DNA of 64,000 nt from Mucilaginibacter sp. PAMB04168 (GTDB taxonomy: Bacteria > Bacteroidota > Bacteroidia > Sphingobacteriales > Sphingobacteriaceae), in assembly GCF_039634365.2 (NCBI RefSeq), contig NZ_CP155079.2:2852001-2916000 (forward strand). The letters run 5' to 3'. Shown here piece by piece: positions 26,711 to 36,161 of this stretch. Every line of letters begins with the position of its first letter. The stretch's first letter is position 1. The position numbers and the translations under genes are program-made. The notes beneath the pieces were generated by a model, which was given only the letters and a program-made list of their open reading frames with translations, was not told the DNA's origin and searched no databases.

Positions 26711-27388
26711 TTACAATATAACGGTCGAATCAATTTTGCCATCCAACAAGTTGATGATGCGTGAACCGTACTGGGCATTTTTTTCTGAGTGCGTTACCTG
26801 GATAATGGTAACACCATCTTCCTGATTTAATTTTTTGAAAAGGTCCATAATTTCTTCGCCTTGCTTAGAGTTCAGATTGCCAGTCGGTTCATCGGCTAAT
26901 AATAAATTGGGCTTGCTGATAAGTGCACGTGCTATACCCACCAGTTGCTGCTGGCCACCCGATAACTGAGCCGGAAACAAATCCTTTTTGCCTACAATGT
27001 TAAAGCGGTCTAAAATGTCGGCAACCAATGCCTTTCGTTCTGCGCTTTTTACATCCTGGTATAGCAGCGGCGTTTCAATGTTCTCATATACTGTCAGCTC
27101 ATCTATTAAATGGTAGGCCTGAAAAACAAAACCTATGTTTTGCTTATACAAAGTTGAACGTTGTTTTTCTTTCAATTGATGAACCGGTTCATTTAGAAAG
27201 TACTGATAACCTTCAGATGGCTGATCGAGCATGCCTATGATGTTGAGCAGCGTTGACTTACCGGAACCCGACGGCCCCATAATAGAAAGAAATTCTCCTT
27301 TGTCAACCTCCAAATCTACTTTGTTAAGCACATAGGTTTTATTAGCTCCAGTGTTATAGAATTTTGATATTTGTTTAAGTGACAGCAT
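26711..27388 (-). CDS. MacB-type ABC transporter ATPase (second copy)
   Basis: A 225-residue ATP-binding subunit of the lipoprotein/MacB class. Walker A is GPSGSGKST, Walker B LLLADEPTGNL, and the H-loop TIIQVTHS. The signature segment reads LSGGQQQLVGIARAL. The paralogue at 34109 has the standard LSGGQQQRVAIARAV, so a normally conserved Arg and Ala are replaced here. The gene is coupled to TolC (8 nt) and has no permease of its own in the unit. It may pair with one of the two permeases upstream. Confidence 0.92.
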   Translation of the reverse strand: MLSLKQISKFYNTGANKTYVLNKVDLEVDKGEFLSIMGPSGSGKSTLLNIIGMLDQPSEGYQYFLNEPVHQLKEKQRSTLYKQNIGFVFQAYHLIDELTVYENIETPLLYQDVKSAERKALVADILDRFNIVGKKDLFPAQLSGGQQQLVGIARALISKPNLLLADEPTGNLNSKQGEEIMDLFKKLNQEDGVTIIQVTHSEKNAQYGSRIINLLDGKIDSTVIL

Positions 27389-27446
27389 TTGCAGTATGAT
27401 GAGTGATTAGTTGTTTGAAGATAACTTATTATACATTATGCTATAC

Positions 27447-27461
27447 ATGAATTCTATACCA
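27447..27461 (-). promoter_or_regulatory. -24/-12-like promoter before the ATPase-TolC unit
   Basis: On the minus strand TGGTATAGAATTCAT (27461-27447) has GG at -24 and then N10 before the -12 dinucleotide, as in sigma-54 promoters. The -12 dinucleotide is AT, not GC. It matches the element at 36176-36162 at 11 of 15 positions, and all differences are transitions. It starts about 58 nt from the activator repeats and 59 nt before the ATPase start. Confidence 0.45.
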
Positions 27462-27518
27462 AAACCATAAAGTGCTGTTTATAAAACCTATAGATGGTTT
27501 TAGTAACATACGGCTGTT

Positions 27519-27553
27519 CGCTTGTGTAACATGCATTGTGCGGTTGTGATACA
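27519..27553 (-). promoter_or_regulatory. Activator-type direct repeats (copy 2)
   Basis: CGCTTGTGTAACA (27519-27531) and CGGTTGTGATACA (27541-27553) are direct repeats whose starts lie exactly 22 bp apart. The pair is nearly identical in sequence and spacing to the one at 36232-36266. It is the probable binding site of the sigma-54 response regulator encoded at 36427. Apart from this and the -24/-12-like element, the 326-base gap 27389-27714 holds nothing else I can recognise. Confidence 0.6.
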
Positions 27554-27714
27554 GTTATAAGATCAATTGCTTATTCGATTAGGCACGTGGAAACATGTTG
27601 CTGGCAGTTTCAGATCAAAAAGCAAAAAGGCACACTAACAGATACGTTTTTTCTACTGTAAGTTGTGCCGTCGAACTGAACAATTATCAACCGAATTCAA
27701 TCCGGTTAATGGCG

Positions 27715-30081
27715 TTATTCGCTCCGCAGGCTTTTTACGGGGTTGGCAATTGCGGCCCTAACAGATTGGAAGCTTACTGTAACCATCGCAATTATAATGG
27801 CTGCAAAACCGGCCAGTATAAAAACCCACCATTCAACTTCAATGCGGTAAGTATAGCCCTGAAGCCAGCTATGCATAGCGTACCAGGCTATTGGCGTAGC
27901 AATAAAAATAGAGATCATAACCAGCTTCAGGAAGTCTTTAGAGATAAGCGTTGCAATGCTGCTTACCGAGGCGCCCAATACCTTACGTACGCCAATCTCT
28001 TTGGTACGGCTGCTGGCCATGTAAGCAGCCAAGCCAAACAGACCTAAGCACGATATGATGATGGTTAGCAAAGCGAACGTGCCGGCTAAGTTGCCTGTAC
28101 GTTGTTGTTCTTTAAACTTTGCCTGATATTCCTGATCAACAAACAGAGGGTTAAAAGGAAAAGCAGGGTTAAATTTTTTAAAAACAGCTTCGGCCTTTTG
28201 CAACGAAGCACTTATTGATTGTGCTGGATTTAAGCGATAATTAATAACATTGTCCCACTCGCTTCTTGGCCCCATAACAAACATCGGGTTTTTAGCATCA
28301 AATGGCGATCCCCAAATAAAGTCTTTAAATACGCCAACTACATGCCACTTTACAAAATCTTTATCTATAACCTGGCCAATAGGTTTTTTAAAGTTCATGA
28401 TTTTAGCGGCCGATTCATTTATCAGGCAGGCGGTAGAATCTGTGGGGTAAGCCGCCGGGTTAATGTCGCGTCCGTCAACCAGTGGTATCTTTACAGTTTT
28501 AATAAAGTCGCCTTGAGTAGCTATTTGGTCAAAAACAATCTTTGCATCTGGTGCTTTCCCTTGCCATTCTAACCCCCATGAGTTGGATTGGCTCGTAACC
28601 AAATTTGAGCTGGTAATGCTTACAGCAACAGCAGCCCCGGAGTTGAGTAGTTCATTCTTGATGAGTTGCTCATTCTTTTTAATATCGCCCGAAAAAGGCG
28701 TATATACCAAGTTGCTTTTATCATAGCCATTGTCGCGCTGCTGTGCATATTGTATTTGTCTGCGTATTATGATAGTGCTAATTATCATTACCACAGCAAA
28801 CGTGAACTGCACAATAACCAATAACTTGCGTGGCGTAATCAGGGCGTTGAACGAACGGAAAGTACCCTTTAAAACCTCTACCGATTTGAACGAAGAAAGG
28901 TACAATGCAGGGTAACATCCAGCTAATATGCCAGTAAGTAAAATAAATGCCAGCATGCACAGCCAAAATAAAGGGTTACCATAAGGAATGCTCAATTGCC
29001 ATTGCACCAGCCTATTAAAGTATGGCAGGCTTACCTGCGCAAGCACAATAGCAATGATACCAGAAATAAGGGCAACAATAACCGACTCAATGAGGAACTG
29101 ACCAATTAACGCGCCTTTAATTGCGCCGACGGCCTTGCGTATGCCTACTTCTTTAGCACGCTTTTCGCTGCGGGCCGTACTTAGGTTCATGAAATTTATA
29201 CAAGCAATAAGCAGTATAAAACCAGCAATTATGGTAAACAAACGCACTACATCTACCCTTCCGCCCGACGGTTTGCCATCCTTAAAAATATTATGCAGAT
29301 AGTAATCGCTTAGCGGATAAAGGAAAACCTCATTATCTTCCCGATGCTTGCTGTGCCGTATAGTAATGTTGATTATTTTTTTATTGAATTGCTCTAAGGA
29401 TGCGCCTGGCTTTAACTGGACAAAAGTACGGTAACTGTTATTTCCCCAATTTTGATCATCGCGACCCCAAAATACTTTTATAAAAGACCATGGCGTAATA
29501 TAATCACCCTGGAAACGGGTGTTGGATGGCTGCGGCTTCATAACACCGCTTACAACGAAACTGTGTTTATTGTCAAACATGATAATCTTGCCCAACGCGT
29601 CTTCACTTCCAAACATCTTTTTGGCAAAAACCTGGCTAATTACGATGTGATTGGAACTGCTTAGCGCATCGTGTTTATTTCCGCTTACCAACGGAAAGCT
29701 AAACATGTCAAAAAAGCCCGGGTCCGCGTTAAAGCCATCTGCTTCCAACTTTTTACCATTGTATTCTATTAAATGTCTTTCAGCATAATCGACCCGTACA
29801 GCCGATTTCACTTCAGGGTATTCTTGTGCCAAGGCCGGGCCTAATGTGTTTGGTGTGGTAGACCAGCAATTTACCTCTCCTTCAAAAGTTGACCGGTTAT
29901 AAGCAACGTAAAGGGAATCGATATTTTTATGAAAACGGTCAAAGCTTATTTCGTTCTGTATCCACAACGCAATTAACATTGCTGCCGCCATGCCAACAGC
30001 CAAACCTGTAATATTAATAAACGAAAAACCTTTGTTGCTTAACAAGCTTCGCCAAGCAATTTTGATGTAGTTTTTAAACAT
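27715..30081 (-). CDS. MacB/FtsX-type ABC transporter permease (tandem copy 2)
   Basis: A 788-residue permease with an N-terminal helix (GFSFINITGLAVGMAAAMLI) and a large periplasmic MacB domain (about residues 45-240). FtsX three-helix bundles lie near 280-440 and 670-785. EVGIRKAVGA and EIGVRKVLGASV are the repeated cytoplasmic coupling motifs. It ends in ANPVKSLRSE, as does its upstream neighbour. Such proteins work by mechanotransmission: ATP use in the cytoplasm drives the periplasmic domain. The N-terminal and C-terminal FtsX parts are both complete. It lies 89 nt from the first copy. Confidence 0.92.
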   Translation of the reverse strand: MFKNYIKIAWRSLLSNKGFSFINITGLAVGMAAAMLIALWIQNEISFDRFHKNIDSLYVAYNRSTFEGEVNCWSTTPNTLGPALAQEYPEVKSAVRVDYAERHLIEYNGKKLEADGFNADPGFFDMFSFPLVSGNKHDALSSSNHIVISQVFAKKMFGSEDALGKIIMFDNKHSFVVSGVMKPQPSNTRFQGDYITPWSFIKVFWGRDDQNWGNNSYRTFVQLKPGASLEQFNKKIINITIRHSKHREDNEVFLYPLSDYYLHNIFKDGKPSGGRVDVVRLFTIIAGFILLIACINFMNLSTARSEKRAKEVGIRKAVGAIKGALIGQFLIESVIVALISGIIAIVLAQVSLPYFNRLVQWQLSIPYGNPLFWLCMLAFILLTGILAGCYPALYLSSFKSVEVLKGTFRSFNALITPRKLLVIVQFTFAVVMIISTIIIRRQIQYAQQRDNGYDKSNLVYTPFSGDIKKNEQLIKNELLNSGAAVAVSITSSNLVTSQSNSWGLEWQGKAPDAKIVFDQIATQGDFIKTVKIPLVDGRDINPAAYPTDSTACLINESAAKIMNFKKPIGQVIDKDFVKWHVVGVFKDFIWGSPFDAKNPMFVMGPRSEWDNVINYRLNPAQSISASLQKAEAVFKKFNPAFPFNPLFVDQEYQAKFKEQQRTGNLAGTFALLTIIISCLGLFGLAAYMASSRTKEIGVRKVLGASVSSIATLISKDFLKLVMISIFIATPIAWYAMHSWLQGYTYRIEVEWWVFILAGFAAIIIAMVTVSFQSVRAAIANPVKSLRSE

Positions 30082-30170
30082 GGTACGGCAGTAATAAATG
30101 TTTTGAAAAATTTGTATTCAGACCAGGAAAAACTGCGGGTTCTAAACCGTTGATAATAAAAGAACCGGGA

Positions 30171-32594
30171 TTACTCGCTCCGCAAGCTTTTAACCGGATT
30201 GGCCAACGCCGCTCGTATAGATTGAAAGCTAATAGTAATAAAAGCCAACACTATAGCTAGTATGGTTGATACTACAAAAACCCACCACTGGATGCTTATC
30301 CTATATGCAAAGCCTTGCAGCCACTTGTTCATTAGCCACCAAGCTATCGGGAAAGATATTATGGCTGCGAGCAAAACCAGTTTGACGAAGTCGCGAGAAA
30401 GCAATAACACAATGCCGGCTACGTTGGCCCCTAATACCTTACGTATACCTATCTCCTTGGTACGTTGCAATACCATCATAATAGAGATAGCTAATAAGCC
30501 AACACATGATATAACAATGGCCAATACAGCACCGCTTACAAAGATGCCTGATAAACGGCGTTCACTTAAGTACTGGCGCTCGGTGTTTTCGTTAAGCCAT
30601 GATCCTTTAAATTCGGTGTTAGGATATTGGCGGTGCCAGCTTTCTTTTATTTCATCAAAGGCATGAATAAGACTTGCCGGTTTTACTTTAACGAATATGT
30701 AATTAATGGTGTAACCTTTATCCATAGTCAAGGTTAAAGAGCCAATATCTTCGTGCAGCGACTTGAAGTTATAGTTTTTTACAATACCAATAATCTGTGC
30801 TTTAGGTTGCTGATCATACATGGGCAGGAAACTACCCAACAGGTTCTTGCCTCCCAGTTGCCGGGCCATGCTTTCGTTAATAATAATAGCTGTACTATCG
30901 CCCGGAAAATTCGGATCAAACTCCCTGCCTTCTACTAGTTTAATGTCGAGTGTTTTGGCATAGTCGTAATCTACACGCTGAATATTGGTGCGTATTTCCC
31001 GGTCGTTTACGGTAAAACCTAAAATTGATGTGCGTGATGAGCCATCATTACCGCGGCCCATGTTCAGATAAGCGCCGCTAACGCCCAGTACATTTGTATT
31101 GTTACGCAGCTCGTTACGCATCCGCTGTAAAGCCTTTTCGCCCGTAATTCCCCTACTAACCGGTATGCTGAGCACTTCTGTTTTGTTATAGCCAAGCGGC
31201 TTTTCGCTCAAATAGTTTATTTGCTGCCAGGTTATAATGGTACAAATGATAAGCAACGTTGACAGGGTAAATTGTATAACTAACAAGGTATTACGCAATT
31301 TGCCCGGCTTACCAGCACTCACGTCTCCTTTTAACACCACAACAGTTTTATAACGCACCATCATTAGAGCCGGGTAAAAGCCGGCTATAGCAGTTACTGC
31401 CAGAAACAAAATAAGTATGCCTGCCAGATGGACTGGCTCGGCAAGCATTGATAAGCTGATTTTACTCTTAAAAATTGCCTTGAACTGGTCTATCACCAAC
31501 ACGCAAATCAGTAAACCAACTATGGTAGCGCCAAGGCAAACTAAAATGGTTTCTGTCCAAAATTGCAGCAGCAGCTGCCATTTGCCGGCACCTAAGGTTT
31601 TGCGTACACCTACTTCGCGGGCACGGGTAAAGCCGCGGGCTACCGAAAGATTAATAAAGTTAATGCAAGCAATAATGAGAATAAAACAACCTATTACAAT
31701 TAGGCTGATGGGATATGTTTTACTTACCGAATTTCCTTCAACGCCGCCTAAATCTATATTAAAGTGATTTGTTGCAAACGGGACGATACCTAACTTAAAT
31801 AGATCTCCGTCTGCATCTGGCTTTGCACCCTCGCGTTTCAATAGGTCCAGGTCTTGTGTATAGTGCTTCGTTACGAAGGGTTTCATTTGGTGACTGAAAA
31901 CCTTAGGGTCATAGTGCTCAGCAAATTCTACAAGTACAAAATGTGTTCGATTATCCCATCTGTCAACATCGGTTTTGTAGTTTGGAAAATGTTCAAACCT
32001 TACCAGCATATCAAACTCCAAACTTGAATTTGAGGGTAATTTTTTCATGACACCGCTAACTACAAAAGGCTTTTCCTCATTGCCGATAGTCAAAGTAACG
32101 GTCTTGTTGAGTGCCGGCTCATTACCAAAAATGGCTTTAGCTGCAGTTTCGGTAATAACAACGTTGTTAAGGCCGGAAAAAACTGTGTTTACATTACCCT
32201 GTAAAAGCGGAAAAGTAAACATCTTCAGAAAATCTTCGTCCACAAAATGTACACCTTGCTCCACCTCTTTGTTGCCGTACTTCACTAGTGCACCTGCATT
32301 GGCACTACGGGTTATGTGTTTTACGGCTGGATATTCGGCCTTTAATGCAGGTGCAAAAGGTATAGACATCGACGAGGTCTTTTCCACACCCTCCGGCCGG
32401 TTCGAAATATTATATACCTGGTAAATGTTTTCCAGTTTTTCATGAAAGCGATCATAAGAGAACTCGTAAAAAACGGTCAGGAAGATGAGTGTGCAACAAG
32501 CTATTGCTACCGATAACCCAACGATGTTCATTAGGTTAAAGACCCGACCTTTCCACAAGTTGCGCCAGGCTATTTTTAAGTAGTTCTTAATCAT
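30171..32594 (-). CDS. MacB/FtsX-type ABC transporter permease (tandem copy 1)
   Basis: An 807-residue permease with the same plan as the next gene: N-terminal helix (VFNLMNIVGLSVAIACCTLI), periplasmic MacB domain, and two FtsX modules with EVGVRKTLGAGK and EIGIRKVLGANV. The C-terminus is ANPVKSLRSE. The two permeases are clearly paralogous but well diverged, so the duplication is old. They could form a heterodimer with one or two ATPases. It lies 58 nt downstream of the S41 peptidase gene, in the middle of the exporter operon. Confidence 0.92.
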   Translation of the reverse strand: MIKNYLKIAWRNLWKGRVFNLMNIVGLSVAIACCTLIFLTVFYEFSYDRFHEKLENIYQVYNISNRPEGVEKTSSMSIPFAPALKAEYPAVKHITRSANAGALVKYGNKEVEQGVHFVDEDFLKMFTFPLLQGNVNTVFSGLNNVVITETAAKAIFGNEPALNKTVTLTIGNEEKPFVVSGVMKKLPSNSSLEFDMLVRFEHFPNYKTDVDRWDNRTHFVLVEFAEHYDPKVFSHQMKPFVTKHYTQDLDLLKREGAKPDADGDLFKLGIVPFATNHFNIDLGGVEGNSVSKTYPISLIVIGCFILIIACINFINLSVARGFTRAREVGVRKTLGAGKWQLLLQFWTETILVCLGATIVGLLICVLVIDQFKAIFKSKISLSMLAEPVHLAGILILFLAVTAIAGFYPALMMVRYKTVVVLKGDVSAGKPGKLRNTLLVIQFTLSTLLIICTIITWQQINYLSEKPLGYNKTEVLSIPVSRGITGEKALQRMRNELRNNTNVLGVSGAYLNMGRGNDGSSRTSILGFTVNDREIRTNIQRVDYDYAKTLDIKLVEGREFDPNFPGDSTAIIINESMARQLGGKNLLGSFLPMYDQQPKAQIIGIVKNYNFKSLHEDIGSLTLTMDKGYTINYIFVKVKPASLIHAFDEIKESWHRQYPNTEFKGSWLNENTERQYLSERRLSGIFVSGAVLAIVISCVGLLAISIMMVLQRTKEIGIRKVLGANVAGIVLLLSRDFVKLVLLAAIISFPIAWWLMNKWLQGFAYRISIQWWVFVVSTILAIVLAFITISFQSIRAALANPVKSLRSE

Positions 32595-32652
32595 GGTGAT
32601 AAATTTTTGGTGAGCGGAATATTCTGCTCTGCATTAATGAATGGCTTGTGCT

Positions 32653-34089
32653 TTATTTACTACTGCCTGGCATTGGCTGCAATTTACTCACGCCGACATT
32701 TTGCAGGTTTTTGCCTTTTAAGAAGGCCAATGCTTTGTTCAATGCTGCATCATTGTTCTGAACAAAATCTTTTACGGTAGGCACCACTTCGATATCAGGT
32801 TTTATACCGTAGCCTACAAACTCGCGCCCGTCTGGGTAAGTATCTTTTTTGGTGCAAACACGCGCACCTCCACCTCCGGGCAAGTCAAAATTATAAGGCT
32901 GGCCGGTGCTTCCAAACGTATTTTGGCCTATTTTGATCATGTGCTGTTGTTTGTCGGCAAAAATCAAAAAATCTTCGGCTGCAGAGGCTGTATTGTGTCC
33001 GATGAGTACGGCAGTTGGCACAATTACTTTAGGTGCTTTCGCTGTATTAACATGTATGGTTGAAGCGGTGATAAGCTCATAACGCTCATCATGGTTGTTG
33101 AGGTAAGCTTTGCTTGCCCAAGCACTATTCACAGTGTCTTTTGGTGTTAGGCCCACACCCCATGCTTTAAAAGAGGGCACGTGCAGCCGGCTTACCATTT
33201 TAGAGCCGTAAAATGTTTTATCATTGGTGAGATAGTCCAAGATGGCTGCCCCAATGCCAGTGCTGCCACCTCCATTATTACGCAGATCGATAATAAGGGC
33301 CTTAGCTTTATACAACTCGGGTAGCTTTTGTATAAATAGGCTATCAATCTTCTTGTCGCCAAAACTGTTTAAAGCCACGTACGCTACCTGGTTAGGATAC
33401 CATTTTAAATTAAGCAAACCAGGTTCGGTGAGCGCCGGATAGGTTTCCTTCTCCTCGGTTTTTGCATGGGTTAACTGCAATGATTTAATTGCTCCTTTTG
33501 GTGTTTTAATTTTGAGCGCGTAGGTTGTGCCAGTTGGCCCTTGCAGCAAATTTGAAGCTGCCTGGTCGTCGAGCACATAGCGAGTAGACGATGCAATATA
33601 TGGTCTTACATTTTTTGCCATATAGTTATGGGTAGCCATGCCGTTTACTTCAATAATCTCGCTGCCTACAGGAATTTCGTCCTTTTTTGAAAGATTAGTT
33701 CGGGTGATAATTGCGCGTCCATCGATGTTTTGAATGAACAGACGGTAGTTGCCAAACATGGTATTCAGCACCTGATTGCCAATTACAGGAGGCATGTAGA
33801 TATTGGTATGACCATCATTTAAAAAAGCACAAAAGCGCTGTAACTCATGATAATACTCATAATCATTACTAGTTTTTTGCACAGTCGGTATCATAGCCGT
33901 GTACAAACTATCCCAGGTGGTACGGTTAACCTTACTTAGATAAACAAAGTTATAATTCACCTCCTGCCAAAATTTAGATAGTCCGTAAACTTTCTCCTCA
34001 GGCTTAAGCGTGTTGGGCATTTGTGCGTGAGCATGCATGTATAAGCTTGCTGCAGCAACTAAAAGTGATAAGGTTTTAGGTAATTTCAT
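32653..34089 (-). CDS. Secreted S41-family (C-terminal processing-like) peptidase
   Basis: A 478-residue protein with signal peptide MKLPKTLSLLVAAASLYMHA. A PDZ-like segment carries VGSEIIEVNG. The S41 core includes ALIIDLRNNGGGSTGIG and GHNTASAAED; the Ser of TASAAE (about residue 366) is the likely nucleophile. It is probably periplasmic or lipid-exposed. It sits between the ATPase and permease genes of an export operon with gaps of 19 and 58 nt. It may mature or clear a peptide or protein substrate of the exporter. That link is inferred from position. Confidence 0.88.
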   Translation of the reverse strand: MKLPKTLSLLVAAASLYMHAHAQMPNTLKPEEKVYGLSKFWQEVNYNFVYLSKVNRTTWDSLYTAMIPTVQKTSNDYEYYHELQRFCAFLNDGHTNIYMPPVIGNQVLNTMFGNYRLFIQNIDGRAIITRTNLSKKDEIPVGSEIIEVNGMATHNYMAKNVRPYIASSTRYVLDDQAASNLLQGPTGTTYALKIKTPKGAIKSLQLTHAKTEEKETYPALTEPGLLNLKWYPNQVAYVALNSFGDKKIDSLFIQKLPELYKAKALIIDLRNNGGGSTGIGAAILDYLTNDKTFYGSKMVSRLHVPSFKAWGVGLTPKDTVNSAWASKAYLNNHDERYELITASTIHVNTAKAPKVIVPTAVLIGHNTASAAEDFLIFADKQQHMIKIGQNTFGSTGQPYNFDLPGGGGARVCTKKDTYPDGREFVGYGIKPDIEVVPTVKDFVQNNDAALNKALAFLKGKNLQNVGVSKLQPMPGSSK

Positions 34090-34108
34090 TTGCGTACAAT
34101 AAGTACTA

Positions 34109-34786
34109 TTACATCATGATATTTTCTACAACGGTATGCCCATCCAACAGGCGAACAATACGATGACTGTAACGGGCATCATGCTCAGAGTGGGTTACCA
34201 TGATGATGGTGGTCCCCTGCTCGTTCAGATCGGTTAGGAGTTCCATCACCTCGTTACCGTTACTGCTGTCCAAGTTACCGGTGGGCTCATCAGCCAGTAT
34301 AAGTTTGGGTTTATTTACCACCGCACGGGCAATAGCTACGCGCTGTTGCTGGCCGCCCGATAACTGCTGGGGGTAATGATTACGCCGATGCATTATTTGC
34401 ATTTTGGCAAGCACCTCTTCAACACGTTGCTTACGCTCGGCCGTGCCAACGCCTGTGTAAATAAGTGGTAGCTCTACGTTTTCGAAAACCGTAAGCTCGT
34501 CTATCAAATTAAAGCTTTGAAAAACAAACCCGATGTTATGCTTGCGTAAGTCGGCACGCTTGCGTTCATTAAAGTGAGCCACCTCAGTACCATTAAACAG
34601 GTAACTGCCGCCATCTGGATCGTCAAGCAGTCCCAAAATATTAAGCAAGGTAGATTTACCACAGCCCGATGGACCCATAATAGCTACAAACTCACCGGTG
34701 TTAATTTCGAGGTTCAGCTTATTAAGGGCTACAGTTTCCACCTCCTCAGTGCGGTAAAACTTTTCAAGGTTTGTTATTTTAATCAT
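34109..34786 (-). CDS. MacB-type ABC transporter ATPase (first copy)
   Basis: A 225-residue ATPase with Walker A GPSGCGKST, signature LSGGQQQRVAIARAV, Walker B LILADEPTGNLDSS and H-loop TIIMVTHSE. It is the same length as the second ATPase at 26711 but has the canonical signature. It powers the mechanotransmission permeases downstream. It lies between the fusion protein gene (98 nt upstream) and the S41 peptidase gene (19 nt downstream), all on one strand and presumably in one transcript. Confidence 0.94.
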   Translation of the reverse strand: MIKITNLEKFYRTEEVETVALNKLNLEINTGEFVAIMGPSGCGKSTLLNILGLLDDPDGGSYLFNGTEVAHFNERKRADLRKHNIGFVFQSFNLIDELTVFENVELPLIYTGVGTAERKQRVEEVLAKMQIMHRRNHYPQQLSGGQQQRVAIARAVVNKPKLILADEPTGNLDSSNGNEVMELLTDLNEQGTTIIMVTHSEHDARYSHRIVRLLDGHTVVENIMM

Positions 34787-34884
34787 TTATCCTCCTCACC
34801 CGTTGTACCGGGTTTCTTTGTTTAAAGGTAATTTCTTCAGTTGCGTTATTAGTATGATGCATTCTCTGTTGCAGGTGTCAGTTC

Positions 34885-36135
34885 CTATTTTATAACTAGC
34901 TCCTGCATATCGCCATAATTTTCATAGCTTGATGTTACTACGCGATCTCCCGGTTTTAACCCCTGCATAACTTCATAATAATCCGGATTTTGGCGACCCA
35001 ATTGTATATCCATCCTATAAGCAGTTTTACCATCTTCGCTTAGTTTGAATATCCAGCTGCCACCCGTTTGCTGGTAAAAACCGCCTTTAGGTACTAGAAC
35101 CGCTTGCGTTTCATCGCTTAAAGCTAAGCGTATCTGTAGGCTCTGCCCTCTGCGTATGTCTTTTGGCAATGCGCCTGCAAATTGCATATCGACCTGGAAA
35201 CGGCCGTTAGAAACCTGTGTGAACACCTTTTTAATTTTTAGTTTGTAAGTTTTGTCGCCTAAGGTAAACTCACCCATTTGCCCATTAAACACACGGGTTA
35301 TATAATGCTCGTCCACATCAACCCGCACTTTAAAGCCAGATAGAACATCAATTTGGCCTAAACGACCACCTTTTTGCTTGCTTTGGCCAATTTCAGCATC
35401 CAATGAAGTAAGCTGACCGTCAACCGGTGCACGTACAATCAAGTCTCCCACCTTTTTGCGCATCAACTCTAATGTAGCTTTCATATGCGCGTACGATTCT
35501 TTCGACTGTTGCGTTTGCTGGTTCATGGCGGTTGAGTCCTGGTTCAGAATTTGTGTAGTCAAGCGCTTGCGGCGCACGGCGTATGAGTAATCATTTTCAG
35601 ATTTTTGAAATTCCTGCAAGCCGATGGCTTTTTGGTCATAAAGGCGTTTATTTAGTTTATACACCCGATCGGCTTCTTTCAGGTTACTTTCCACCTCGGC
35701 CATTTGGTTTAGTTTGCTAATGGTATTCTGCCGGGCGTTATCGTGCGATATTTGCATTTGTGTAAGCACGTTAAATACGGCAGTTTCTTCGTTGGCCAGG
35801 TTTAACTCCAAATCAGTATTGGCTAGTTTTAAGATGGGCTGTCCCTTTTTCATGGTAGCGCCGTCTTCCACAAATAACTTTTCTACACGGCCTCCTTCAA
35901 CTGCATCTAAATAAATAGTGGTTATAGGTAAAACTATACCATTAAGCGGTATAATTTCCTGAAACGATCCCTTTTTCACCTCACTTATGGTTATACGCTC
36001 GGCATCTACATTAAGCTTGCTCTTGCCCGAAGTAAATACAATGCTTCCTGTTACCAACGCTACAACAGCTACTATGCCGGCAATAGTCATTACCCGTTTA
36101 TTGTTCCACCTCTTTTTTTCAATTATTCTGTCCAC
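34885..36135 (-). CDS. Periplasmic membrane fusion protein (HlyD/MacA family)
   Basis: A 416-residue adaptor. A single N-terminal anchor (VMTIAGIVAVVALVTGSIVF, about residues 15-34) is followed by a beta-barrel/lipoyl segment (GRVEKLFVEDGATMKKGQPI), a long alpha-helical hairpin (about 125-230) and a second lipoyl half (DLIVRAPVDGQLTSLDAEIG). This is the RND/MacA-like adaptor that links an inner membrane pump to TolC. First gene of the exporter operon, divergent from the response regulator, with the activator repeats in between. Confidence 0.93.
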   Translation of the reverse strand: MDRIIEKKRWNNKRVMTIAGIVAVVALVTGSIVFTSGKSKLNVDAERITISEVKKGSFQEIIPLNGIVLPITTIYLDAVEGGRVEKLFVEDGATMKKGQPILKLANTDLELNLANEETAVFNVLTQMQISHDNARQNTISKLNQMAEVESNLKEADRVYKLNKRLYDQKAIGLQEFQKSENDYSYAVRRKRLTTQILNQDSTAMNQQTQQSKESYAHMKATLELMRKKVGDLIVRAPVDGQLTSLDAEIGQSKQKGGRLGQIDVLSGFKVRVDVDEHYITRVFNGQMGEFTLGDKTYKLKIKKVFTQVSNGRFQVDMQFAGALPKDIRRGQSLQIRLALSDETQAVLVPKGGFYQQTGGSWIFKLSEDGKTAYRMDIQLGRQNPDYYEVMQGLKPGDRVVTSSYENYGDMQELVIK

Positions 36136-36161
36136 GTAAGAATGTTATTTACATCGTATAT

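Noticed and set aside
27580..27605. GGCACG followed by TTGC on the plus strand as a sigma-54 promoter
   Set aside because: The spacing between GG and GC is 16 nt instead of 10, and no gene follows on that strand.
30138..30166. Inverted repeat GGTTCT...AGAACC between the two permease genes as a terminator
   Set aside because: Only six pairs with a 17-nt loop and no T-tract; the two permeases probably share a transcript.
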